Of a DNA stretch of 64,000 bases, positions 29,093-36,737 are shown one piece after another (positions within the stretch are counted from its first letter, which is position 1; the number at the start of each line of letters is the position of its first letter). This DNA comes from Citricoccus zhacaiensis. GTDB lineage: Bacteria; Actinomycetota; Actinomycetes; Actinomycetales; Micrococcaceae. The translations under genes and the position numbers were made by a program. The DNA lies in the NCBI RefSeq assembly GCF_014645315.1, contig NZ_BMLQ01000003.1:247804-311803 (forward strand), read 5' to 3'. The notes beneath the pieces were generated by a model, which was not told the origin of the DNA, made no database searches, and saw nothing but the letters and a program-made list of their open reading frames with translations.

Positions 29093-30583
29093 ATGACCGC
29101 AGTCATCGATCCCCAGGCCACCCTCGACACCCCGCTGCTGGCAGACAATGTCCAGCTGATCGGCGGGGAATGGGTCCCCGCCGCCTCCGGCGAGACCATC
29201 GACGTCATCAATCCGGCCGATCGCAACCTCCTGGGCCGGGTGCCCCGGAGCAACGCTGAAGATGTGGACGCCGCCGTCCAGGCCGCCGAGCGCGCCCTCC
29301 CGGGCTGGCGTGACACGAATGCCACGGCCCGTGCCGGGCTGCTGCTGCGCTGGGCATCCCTCGTGGAGGAGAACGCCCAGACCCTGGACCAGCTGGAATC
29401 CCGCGACGTCGGCCGCCCCCACTGGGGACCCTCGCCCCTGGCGGGGATGATCCGCTTCATCGCGGGCCAGGCGGACAAGGTCCAGGGCGTCTCGCTGCCG
29501 ACCTATTCGCCGGACGTCCTCGGCTTCACCTTGCGCGAGCCCTACGGCGTGGTCGGGGCCATCATCCCGTGGAACGCGCCCGGCCCGATGTTCACCAACG
29601 AGGTCGCCGCGGCGATCGCCGCGGGCAACACCATCGTCATCAAGCCTGCCGAGGATGCACCCCTGGCACCCCTGGCGTTGGCCCGGCTCGCCATGGACGC
29701 CGGGATCCCGGCCGGCGTGATCAACGTGGTCACCGGTCTCGGATCCGAGGCCGGCGCCGCCATCCCGAGGCATCCCGGCATCCGGCGCGTGGGATTCACC
29801 GGCTCACCGGCCACCGGCTCTCTCGTGATGGAGTCCTGTGCCCGGAACCTCATCCCCCTCCACCTGGAACTGGGCGGGAAATCACCCCAGGTGATCTTCC
29901 CGGATGCTGACCTCGCCGTGGCCGCACCCGCGATCGCCACCGGCATCACTCTCAACACCGGGCAGATCTGCGCCGCGGGCTCCCGCGTGGTGGTGCATCG
30001 CAACGTCCACCAGGAAGTGGTCGAGCGGTTGGCCGAGGCCATGCAGAAGGTCACCGTGGGTCCCTGGCACCAGCAGGTGAACATGGGCCCGTTGATCAAC
30101 GGCCGCCAGCACGAGCGGGTCATGGGGTACATCGAGGCCGGCAAGGCGGGCGGCGCTGACGTGGTTGTGGGTGGTGACGCGCCCTCCGGCAGTGAATACG
30201 GTGACGGGTTCTTCGTCAACCCCACCCTCTTCGACAACGTCAGCCCGGACATGACGATCGCCCAGGAGGAGATCTTCGGCCCGGTGCTCTCCGTCATTCC
30301 AGTTGACAGCGAGCAGGAGGCCATCGAGGTGGCCAACGGCGTGGACTACGGGCTGGTCGCCTCCGTGTGGACCCAGGACGTGGGCACCGCCGTCCGGATG
30401 TCCCGGGCCCTGCAGGCCGGCCAGGTGGGCGTCAACAACGCCCTGGGCGCCGGCGTCATCGGCGGCCCCTTCGGCGGCTACAAGAGCAGCGGCTTCGGCC
30501 GGACCATGGGCGCCGACGCCGTCCTCAACTGGACGCAGATCAAGACCGTCTCGATGCGTGGCGCCACGCCCGCGGCCCACTGA
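29093..30583 (+). CDS. Aldehyde dehydrogenase
   Basis: A 496-residue NAD(P)-dependent aldehyde dehydrogenase: PWNAPGPMFTNEVAAAIAAGN, FTGSPATGSLVMESCA, the catalytic Glu in LELGGKSPQ and the catalytic Cys in NTGQICAAGSR, EEIFGPVLSVI at the end. It sits between two NDMA alcohol dehydrogenases with short gaps, so it should oxidise the aldehyde they release to an acid, possibly the acid activated by the divergent CoA-transferase (inference). Confidence 0.92.
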   Translation: MTAVIDPQATLDTPLLADNVQLIGGEWVPAASGETIDVINPADRNLLGRVPRSNAEDVDAAVQAAERALPGWRDTNATARAGLLLRWASLVEENAQTLDQLESRDVGRPHWGPSPLAGMIRFIAGQADKVQGVSLPTYSPDVLGFTLREPYGVVGAIIPWNAPGPMFTNEVAAAIAAGNTIVIKPAEDAPLAPLALARLAMDAGIPAGVINVVTGLGSEAGAAIPRHPGIRRVGFTGSPATGSLVMESCARNLIPLHLELGGKSPQVIFPDADLAVAAPAIATGITLNTGQICAAGSRVVVHRNVHQEVVERLAEAMQKVTVGPWHQQVNMGPLINGRQHERVMGYIEAGKAGGADVVVGGDAPSGSEYGDGFFVNPTLFDNVSPDMTIAQEEIFGPVLSVIPVDSEQEAIEVANGVDYGLVASVWTQDVGTAVRMSRALQAGQVGVNNALGAGVIGGPFGGYKSSGFGRTMGADAVLNWTQIKTVSMRGATPAAH

Positions 30584-30603
30584 ACGAAAGGCAGACCGAC
30601 ATC

Positions 30604-31788
30604 ATGGCTATCACCACACCCACGGCGGCCAGCGACCAGCCCACCAGCGTGCGGGTCAGCGGGGACACCCTCACCACCCGGGCGGCCGTCGCCCGGGGCC
30701 CCCACGACGGCTGGCAGGTCACCGACCTGCGGCTGGACCCGCCGAAGGAGCATGAGGTCCGGGTCAAGCTCCATGCCTCCGGCCTGTGCCATTCGGACCA
30801 CCACATCACCGCCGGGGACGCCCCGGTCCGCTTCCCGATCGTGGGCGGGCACGAGGGGGCCGGCATCGTGGAGTCGGTCGGCCCGAGCGTCACCCGGGTG
30901 AAGCCGGGCGACCGGGTGGTCTGCGCCTACATCCCGGCCTGCGGCTACTGCCGCCCGTGCTCGACCGGGCACCAGAACATGTGCGTCAAGGGGCTCAACG
31001 CCGGGACGGGCATGTTCCTGGACGACACCTTCCGGTTCCACGACGGTGACGGAGAGGACGTCGGCGGGTTCTGCACCCTGGGCACGTTCTCCCAGTACAC
31101 GGTGCTCTCCGAGTACGCCGCCGTCCCGCTGCCGGATGGCATCCCGTTCGAGCTCGGTGCGCTGGTGGGCTGCGGCGTCCCCACCGGGTGGGGATCCGCC
31201 GTCTATGCGGCCGAGGTCCGCGCGGGGGACACCGTGGTGATCTTCGGAGCCGGCGGTGTGGGCTCCAATGCGGTCCAGGGGGCCCGCTACGCCGGGGCCA
31301 AGAACGTGATCGTCGTGGATCCCGTGGCCTTCAAGCGGGAGTCCGCGCTCGAGCTGTTCGGGGCCACCCATGCGTTCGCCACGGCTCGGGAGGCCCATGA
31401 CTTCGTGGTGGAGACCACCTGGGGGCAGCTGGCCGACAAGGTCATCATCACCGCGGACGCCGTCACCCAGGAGATGGCCAATGCCGGCATCGCGATGACC
31501 GGCAAGGGCGGCAAGCTCACCATCACCTCGGTCGGCCACCTGAACGAGCAGGCCGTGACCATTCATGCCGGACTGCTCATCAGCTACCAGCGGCAGATCC
31601 GCGGGGCCCTGTTCGGTGACTGCAATCCGTTGTATGACATCCCGAAGCTGCTGGGCCTCTACCGGACCGGAGACCTCAAGCTCGAGGAACTCATCACGCG
31701 GAAGTACACCCTCGACGAAGTGAACACGGCCTACGAGGATCTGCTGGCCGGCCGCAACATCCGCGGCATCATCGTCCACGAGCAGTAG
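30604..31788 (+). CDS. NDMA-dependent (nicotinoprotein) alcohol dehydrogenase
   Basis: A 394-residue paralogue of the gene at 27961, with about 25 extra residues at the N-terminus. Motifs: GLCHSDHH, GGHEGAG, CGYCRPCSTGHQNMC (structural zinc), GCGVPTGWGSAVYAA, FGAGGVGSNAVQGA, VIVVDPVAFKRE. GAAAGGCAGACCGACATC precedes the ATG. Two such enzymes around one aldehyde dehydrogenase suggest a diol or two alcohol steps. It ends 10 nt before the UGSC gene. Confidence 0.87.
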   Translation: MAITTPTAASDQPTSVRVSGDTLTTRAAVARGPHDGWQVTDLRLDPPKEHEVRVKLHASGLCHSDHHITAGDAPVRFPIVGGHEGAGIVESVGPSVTRVKPGDRVVCAYIPACGYCRPCSTGHQNMCVKGLNAGTGMFLDDTFRFHDGDGEDVGGFCTLGTFSQYTVLSEYAAVPLPDGIPFELGALVGCGVPTGWGSAVYAAEVRAGDTVVIFGAGGVGSNAVQGARYAGAKNVIVVDPVAFKRESALELFGATHAFATAREAHDFVVETTWGQLADKVIITADAVTQEMANAGIAMTGKGGKLTITSVGHLNEQAVTIHAGLLISYQRQIRGALFGDCNPLYDIPKLLGLYRTGDLKLEELITRKYTLDEVNTAYEDLLAGRNIRGIIVHEQ

Positions 31789-31798
31789 GAGCGCGTCC

Positions 31799-32389
31799 AT
31801 GACCCAGACTATCCTCGACCCCACTGGAAGAGGGGCCCAGCACGCGGGGTCCGCCGCAGGTCCAGCCGACCCGCAGGGCCGCCCGACTCCTGAGCTGGCG
31901 CCCCGGCCGGCGTCGTTGGCCGGAGCCCGGATCGGGCTGCTGGACAACACGAAGCACAACGCCCTGCTGTTCCTGACCGTGGTGGGGGAGCTCCTCGTGG
32001 AGGAGCACGGTGCCGCGTCCGTCGGCATCGTGGAGACCAAGAAGAACTTCTCCATCCCCGTGGACGAGGAGATCGTCTCCCGGTACCGGGAGTCGTGCGA
32101 CGTGGTAGTCACCGGAGTCGGCGACTGCGGTTCCTGCAGTGCCGCCGCCGTGGCGGACGGGATCAACTTCGAGCGGGCCGGCCTGCCGGCCGCCGTGGTC
32201 CTCACCGATGCCTTCGACATCACGGGCCGCACCATGGCCGGGGTGCAGGGGGCGCCGGACTATGAATGGATCCGGACCGAGCACCCGATGGCCGTGCTGA
32301 CCGAGGAACAGGTGCGTGAACGCGCTCGCCTGCTGCTGCCGGAGATCCTGTCCACCCTGACGGTCTCGGACCAGGAGGGGCGAGCATGA
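31799..32389 (+). CDS. UGSC-family redox protein, cysteine form
   Basis: A 196-residue protein of the family named after its UGSC motif, where selenocysteine occupies the first position in some members. Here the motif is GVGDCGSCSAA with Cys110 and Cys113, so no Sec. An N-terminal 40-residue Pro/Ala tail precedes the fold, which begins ARIGLLDNTKHNA. The CxxC spacing and Sec exchange imply redox chemistry; the reaction is not established to my knowledge. It is translationally coupled (ATGA) to the 374-residue partner, and the same pair recurs at 44956-46622. It may carry out a reductive or thiol-transfer step on the pathway substrate. Confidence 0.75.
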   Translation: MTQTILDPTGRGAQHAGSAAGPADPQGRPTPELAPRPASLAGARIGLLDNTKHNALLFLTVVGELLVEEHGAASVGIVETKKNFSIPVDEEIVSRYRESCDVVVTGVGDCGSCSAAAVADGINFERAGLPAAVVLTDAFDITGRTMAGVQGAPDYEWIRTEHPMAVLTEEQVRERARLLLPEILSTLTVSDQEGRA

Positions 32390-33510
32390 CCGCGGCGCCC
32401 GTGCAACACGAGCAACACGAGCAACACGAGCAGCACGGTCAGTCCCTGGACCCTGCTGCCGCCCAGAGCGCCATCGAGCACGCCTACGAGCAGGGATGGA
32501 CGGACGGGCTGCCCGTGGTGCCGGCCACCCAGGACCTCGTGGACCGGTTCCTCGCGGCTGCTGGCCGCCCTGCCGGCGAAGTGCTCAGCCACCTGAAGCA
32601 GGTCGACCGCACCGTGACGGTCGAACTGCTGGCCATCAACGCGGCCATGGCCGGATGCCGGCCGGAGTACTTCCCGGTGGTCCTGGCCGCCTGGCAGGCG
32701 CTCGCCCAGGAGCGGACCACCGGTGGCGGCGGCTGGCAGTCCACGAGTGGACCGGCCCCATTGATCATCGTCAACGGACCACTGCGCCAGGAACTCGGAT
32801 TCAACAGCACCGGAGGGGTGTTCGGGCCCGGCTTCCGGGCCAATGCCACCGTGGCCAGGGCCATCGGCCTCACCGTCCGCAACGCATATGGGATCCGCCC
32901 GCACGAGCTCGAACAGGCCACGCAGGGCGTGCCCGGACGGTGGTCCATCTGTCTCGCGGAGAATGAGGAGGAAAGCCCCTGGGCCCCCCTCGCGGAAGAC
33001 CTCGGGGTCAGCGGCAACGCCGTGACATCCACGTTGTTGCGCACCAGCGAGTTCGTGGACAACCGGCATACGTCCGATCCGGAGCAGTTGCTCGCAGACT
33101 TCGCCGACACCATCGGCCGTTCCGGCCCGTGGATCTTCCGGAATGCCGGCGCCGGAGTGGTGCTGTGCCCCGAACACGCCAACCAGCTCGCCAAGGCCGG
33201 GTTCTCCCGTGCCGACGTGGCGGCCTGGCTCGGCGAGCACGCCGGACGCACCACGGGACAGCTCGCCGCCGTGGGCAAGGACCGGGCCAACGAGAACGGA
33301 GTCCGGTTCCCGGGGGCCACCGGGGACAACAGGGACACCACAGACCCGGAACAGTTCCAGCGCACCATCGCCGACCCGGCCTCCATGATCGTGGCCGTGG
33401 CAGGGTCCCGCAACGCCGGGATCTCCATGGTGGTGCGCTACTTCGCCGACTGGTCCGGAAAACCAGTGGCCATCACCACCGGCACGTCACCACAGAAGGA
33501 TGATCGATGA
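32386..33510 (+). CDS. UGSC-partner protein (unknown function)
   Basis: A 374-residue protein of unknown function. Blocks shared with its paralogue at 45498: GWTDGLPVVP near the N-terminus, INAAMAGCRPEYFPVV (conserved Cys91), FRANATVARAIGL, and a late VAVAGSRNAGISMVV. No transmembrane segment or signal peptide. The start overlaps the UGSC stop (ATGA) and its stop overlaps the SDR start (ATGA). A 9-bp tandem repeat at 32404-32437 encodes QHE three times then QHG at the N-terminus, which the paralogue lacks. The conserved Cys next to a CxxC partner suggests the two form a redox enzyme complex (inference). Confidence 0.72.
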   Translation: MTAAPVQHEQHEQHEQHGQSLDPAAAQSAIEHAYEQGWTDGLPVVPATQDLVDRFLAAAGRPAGEVLSHLKQVDRTVTVELLAINAAMAGCRPEYFPVVLAAWQALAQERTTGGGGWQSTSGPAPLIIVNGPLRQELGFNSTGGVFGPGFRANATVARAIGLTVRNAYGIRPHELEQATQGVPGRWSICLAENEEESPWAPLAEDLGVSGNAVTSTLLRTSEFVDNRHTSDPEQLLADFADTIGRSGPWIFRNAGAGVVLCPEHANQLAKAGFSRADVAAWLGEHAGRTTGQLAAVGKDRANENGVRFPGATGDNRDTTDPEQFQRTIADPASMIVAVAGSRNAGISMVVRYFADWSGKPVAITTGTSPQKDDR

Positions 33511-34370
33511 CCAGCACTGACGTGGAGGAACGCCTGGCCGGCACGCCGCTGGAGGATCCGCTGGCCGCCCAGGGGACCGCCCGGATGGCCGGGCGCCGAG
33601 CCCTCATCACGGGGGCTGGGCAGAACGGGGACCTGCCCGGCGTCGGATACGGCATCGCCCGGCTCCTGGCGGCCCGCGGCGCCTCTGTGGTGGTGCTGGA
33701 CCGCAGCGACGAGGCGGCCCAGCGCACCGTCGACCGGATCACGGCCGAGGGCGGCACGGCTCACGCCCTGACCGCGGACGTGACCACCGACGCCGCGTGC
33801 GAGCAGGCCGTGACCGAGGCCGCCGGACTCCTCGGCGGATTGGACACCCTCGTGAACAACGTGGCGAGCGGGGACCGGGCGGGGATCTTCGAGGTCACAC
33901 CCGAACGGCTCGACGAACTGATGAACATCAACTTCACCTCCGCCTGGTCCGTCACCCGCCACGCGGTGCCCCATCTGCCCCCGGGCAGCGCCATCCTCAA
34001 CATCTCATCCGTGGGCGTGAGCGCTCGCGGGCCCGGGATGCCGTACTGCGTGGCCAAGGCCGGGCTGGAGAACTTCAGCGTGGGAGCGGCCTCAACCCTC
34101 GGACCGCAGGGCATCCGCGTCAACTGCATCGAGGTGGGTGCCATCTGGGGCTCCTTCGCCGCCGCCAATATGGACGAGCGCTTCCGTGAGGCACGCCGGG
34201 AGAGCACCACCCTGAAGAAGGAGGGCAGCGCCTGGGACATCGCCCATGCCGCCGCCTTCCTGCTCAGTGACGAAGCCCGGTGGATCACTGGCCAGATCCT
34301 GGCGGTGGACGGCGGTCCCTTCGGGCGCAGCGGTCCCGCCACCCCACCCGTGGCCACCGTGGCCCGCTAA
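33507..34370 (+). CDS. Short-chain dehydrogenase/reductase
   Basis: A 287-residue SDR. The coenzyme loop TGAGQNGDLPGVGYGIA carries an insertion like that of the SDR at 21878. NNVAS replaces NNAG; the catalytic Ser is in ISSVGVSA and the Tyr/Lys in PYCVAKAG. AVDGGPFG closes the protein. It overlaps the UGSC-partner gene by 4 nt, so it belongs to the same pathway. Product and substrate unknown. Confidence 0.83.
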   Translation: MTSTDVEERLAGTPLEDPLAAQGTARMAGRRALITGAGQNGDLPGVGYGIARLLAARGASVVVLDRSDEAAQRTVDRITAEGGTAHALTADVTTDAACEQAVTEAAGLLGGLDTLVNNVASGDRAGIFEVTPERLDELMNINFTSAWSVTRHAVPHLPPGSAILNISSVGVSARGPGMPYCVAKAGLENFSVGAASTLGPQGIRVNCIEVGAIWGSFAAANMDERFREARRESTTLKKEGSAWDIAHAAAFLLSDEARWITGQILAVDGGPFGRSGPATPPVATVAR

Positions 34371-34383
34371 GGAGAGACTGACG

Positions 34384-35565
34384 ATGACACAGCGTTTGCA
34401 TGACCACCTGCCGGACACCGTGAGGGCCGTGGTCCAGACCGGTCCCAGCGCCCTCGAGATCCGGGAGTTCCCCCGGCCGGTGATCGGCCCGGACGACGGC
34501 CTGCTGAGGGTCGAGGCCAATGGCATCTGCGGTTCGGACGTGGAGATCTTCCGCGGCCACCTCCAAGGCAGGTCCCGGCCGCCCTTCATCCCCGGGCACG
34601 AGCCGCTGGGCATCATCGAGGAGCTCGGCGAACATGCCGCCGAGCGGTGGGGCGTCCAGGTGGGTGACCGCGTGGCCCTCGAGGTGATCGTGCCCTGCCG
34701 GTCCTGTGCCGACTGTCTCGTGGGCCGTTACCAGGCCTGCCGCCACAAGCAGAACGGCCATGGCGTCACCCCGGTGGACGTGGAGCCGTCCCTCTACGGC
34801 GGTTTCGCGGAGTACCTGTACCTCGCGCCCAACGCGGTGATGCACAAGATCGACCCATCCCTGCCGATCGACATCGCCGCCATGTACAACCCCCTGGGAG
34901 CCGGGGTCCGGTGGGCGGTGGACCTGGGCGAGGTGGGTCTGGGTGACACCCTGGTGGTCCTCGGAGCCGGCCAGCGGGGGCTGGCCGCCGTGATGGCGGC
35001 CAAGGCCGCCGGCGCCCGCACGGTCATCATCACCGGGCTGGAGTCCGACCGGCACAAGCTGGCGGTCGCCGAGGAGCTGGGTGCGGACCACACCGTGGTG
35101 GTGGATGGGCCGGCCGGACGGGACATCGTCGAGGCCGTCACCGAGATCACCGGGGGCCGGATGGCGGATGTCTCACTGGATCTGACGCCCATGGCGGCCG
35201 GACCGGTCACGGACGCCCTGAAGGTGGTCCGCCACGGCGGCCGCGTGGTGCTGGCCGGTCTGAAGGGCGGGCGCGAGATCCCGCTCAGCACGGATCTGCT
35301 GATCAACCGGGGACTCACCGTCCGGGGCGCCTACGGCGTGGACTCGGCTGCCAATGAGAAGGCCATCGCCCTGCTGGAATCCGGACGCTTCCCGCTGGAG
35401 CGGCTGCACACCCACACCTTCGGCCTGGAACAGGTGGCCGAGGCCATCGAGACCCTCGCCGGAGACCGTGAGGACAAGACCGCCATCCACGTCACGGTCC
35501 AACCCCATCTCGGCCGAACCCTTGATCCAGTGGTGGCGCCGCACCTCCTGACCGCGAGCCACTGA
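34384..35565 (+). CDS. Zinc-dependent alcohol/threonine-type dehydrogenase
   Basis: A 393-residue medium-chain dehydrogenase, not of the NDMA family. GICGSDVEIF and PGHEPLGIIEE carry catalytic zinc ligands; CRSCADCLVGRYQAC is the structural zinc loop; VVLGAGQRGLAAVMAAKAAGA is the coenzyme motif. Related to threonine/sorbitol-type dehydrogenases with NAD(P). AAGGAGAGACTGACG precedes the ATG. Sits in the long plus-strand series with UGSC and amidohydrolase genes. Confidence 0.87.
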   Translation: MTQRLHDHLPDTVRAVVQTGPSALEIREFPRPVIGPDDGLLRVEANGICGSDVEIFRGHLQGRSRPPFIPGHEPLGIIEELGEHAAERWGVQVGDRVALEVIVPCRSCADCLVGRYQACRHKQNGHGVTPVDVEPSLYGGFAEYLYLAPNAVMHKIDPSLPIDIAAMYNPLGAGVRWAVDLGEVGLGDTLVVLGAGQRGLAAVMAAKAAGARTVIITGLESDRHKLAVAEELGADHTVVVDGPAGRDIVEAVTEITGGRMADVSLDLTPMAAGPVTDALKVVRHGGRVVLAGLKGGREIPLSTDLLINRGLTVRGAYGVDSAANEKAIALLESGRFPLERLHTHTFGLEQVAEAIETLAGDREDKTAIHVTVQPHLGRTLDPVVAPHLLTASH

Positions 35566-35594
35566 GTCATCCCCGAACAGGACAAGGACACCCC

Positions 35595-36590
35595 ATGATC
35601 ATTGACGCCCACGCCCATGTGCTGCCAGACGGCTATCCCGAGGACGCCCCCTCCTGCTTCCCCTCCATGGAGTCCGTGGCGGGCTCCACGGACCGCACCC
35701 TCGTCTTCGGCGAGATGCGGTTCCGGGCCAAGGACGTGTTCTTCGCCGCCGAACGGCGCCTCGAGGCGCAGGACGCCTCGGGCGTGGACCGGGAGGTGGT
35801 CAGCCCCATGCCGCCGCTGCTGAAGTACGACCTCCCTCCTGCTGACGGCCTGGCCCTGGCCCAGCACGTCAATCACTTCACCGCGGAACTGTGCGGCCAT
35901 GACCCGGACCGGCTGACCGGTCTCGGCATGGTGCCGTTGCAGGACCCGGACGCCGCCACCGGCGAACTGGCCGCGATCAAGGAGGCGGGCCTGGCCGGCG
36001 TCGAGATCGCCTCGAACATCCTGGGGGACTCGATCGGGCACGAGAGGTTCCTGGGCTTCTTCCAGGAGGCCGAACGGCTCGGCCTGTCCGTGTTCGTCCA
36101 CGCCATGCCCTCACCCATGAACCGGCTGCCGACGTCCGCCATGGGGACCTATGTCGTGGGGGTGGAGGGCATGTTCGCGGCCGGTTCCATGGTGTTGGGC
36201 GGGACGGCCGCCGCCTGCCCGGACCTGCGCATCTCCTTCAGTCATGCCGCCGGCGGCTTCGCCATGATGCTGCCGCGGGCCAATTACTTCTGGGGCGGCG
36301 CCTGGAACGAGGGTCCGGTGGACCTGGACCGGGCCGTGATGCACGACGACGGCCCCTCGCCTCTGGAGATCGCGCGGCGGTTCTACTACGACTCGATGGT
36401 CTTCGACCACCGGACGCTGCGCTATCTCATCGACCTGCTCGGAGCCGACCGGCTGCTGGTGGGATCGGACTTCCCCGCGATGCTCCGCGAGGACCCGGTG
36501 GCCAAGACCCTGCGTGACATGGATCTGCCCGCGGAGCAGTGGGAGGACATCAGCTCACGCAACGCCCTGCGCTGGCTGGGAGAGGACTGA
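35595..36590 (+). CDS. Amidohydrolase (ACMSD-like, Amidohydro_2)
   Basis: A 331-residue TIM-barrel protein starting with the metal motif MIIDAHAHVLP. Further ligands are expected in GVEIASN, FVHAMPSPM, FSHAAGG and LLVGSDFPAML, the order seen in aminocarboxymuconate-semialdehyde decarboxylase and related non-oxidative decarboxylases. GACAAGGACACCCC precedes the ATG. It is the last catabolic gene before the ABC importer. Only distantly like the amidohydrolase at 25227. Confidence 0.84.
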   Translation: MIIDAHAHVLPDGYPEDAPSCFPSMESVAGSTDRTLVFGEMRFRAKDVFFAAERRLEAQDASGVDREVVSPMPPLLKYDLPPADGLALAQHVNHFTAELCGHDPDRLTGLGMVPLQDPDAATGELAAIKEAGLAGVEIASNILGDSIGHERFLGFFQEAERLGLSVFVHAMPSPMNRLPTSAMGTYVVGVEGMFAAGSMVLGGTAAACPDLRISFSHAAGGFAMMLPRANYFWGGAWNEGPVDLDRAVMHDDGPSPLEIARRFYYDSMVFDHRTLRYLIDLLGADRLLVGSDFPAMLREDPVAKTLRDMDLPAEQWEDISSRNALRWLGED

Positions 36591-36621
36591 CCGGCACCTG
36601 CCCTGACGGCTTCCGACTGGC

Positions 36622-36636
36622 TTTCACCCGATGGAA
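36622..36636. promoter_or_regulatory. TTCC-N7-GGAA-type operator (one mismatch)
   Basis: TTTC-ACCCGAT-GGAA before the binding-protein gene at 36738. Read on the other strand it is TTCCATCGGGTGAAA, close to the 21780-21794 site. The paralogous promoter at 42.5 kb has it at the same distance (44 bp) from a conserved CAGACTTC block (36666-36673). Confidence 0.55.
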
Positions 36637-36685
36637 TTCACCTGTGAGCGACTCTCTGACTGGGCCAGACTTCTCGTAAGCGAGA

Positions 36686-36701
36686 TGTGCTGTAAGTCAC
36701 A
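36686..36701. promoter_or_regulatory. CRP/GlxR-like site
   Basis: TGTGC-N6-TCACA, 9 of 10 matches, 36 bp before the binding-protein start. Confidence 0.45.
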
Positions 36702-36737
36702 TCCCGGTCCTGTCGTCCACCACTGTGGGGAGTCGTC

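Noticed and set aside
32126-32137. Possible selenocysteine site in the UGSC protein
   Set aside because: The codon at the Sec position is TGC (Cys), not TGA, in both copies, so no recoding is needed.
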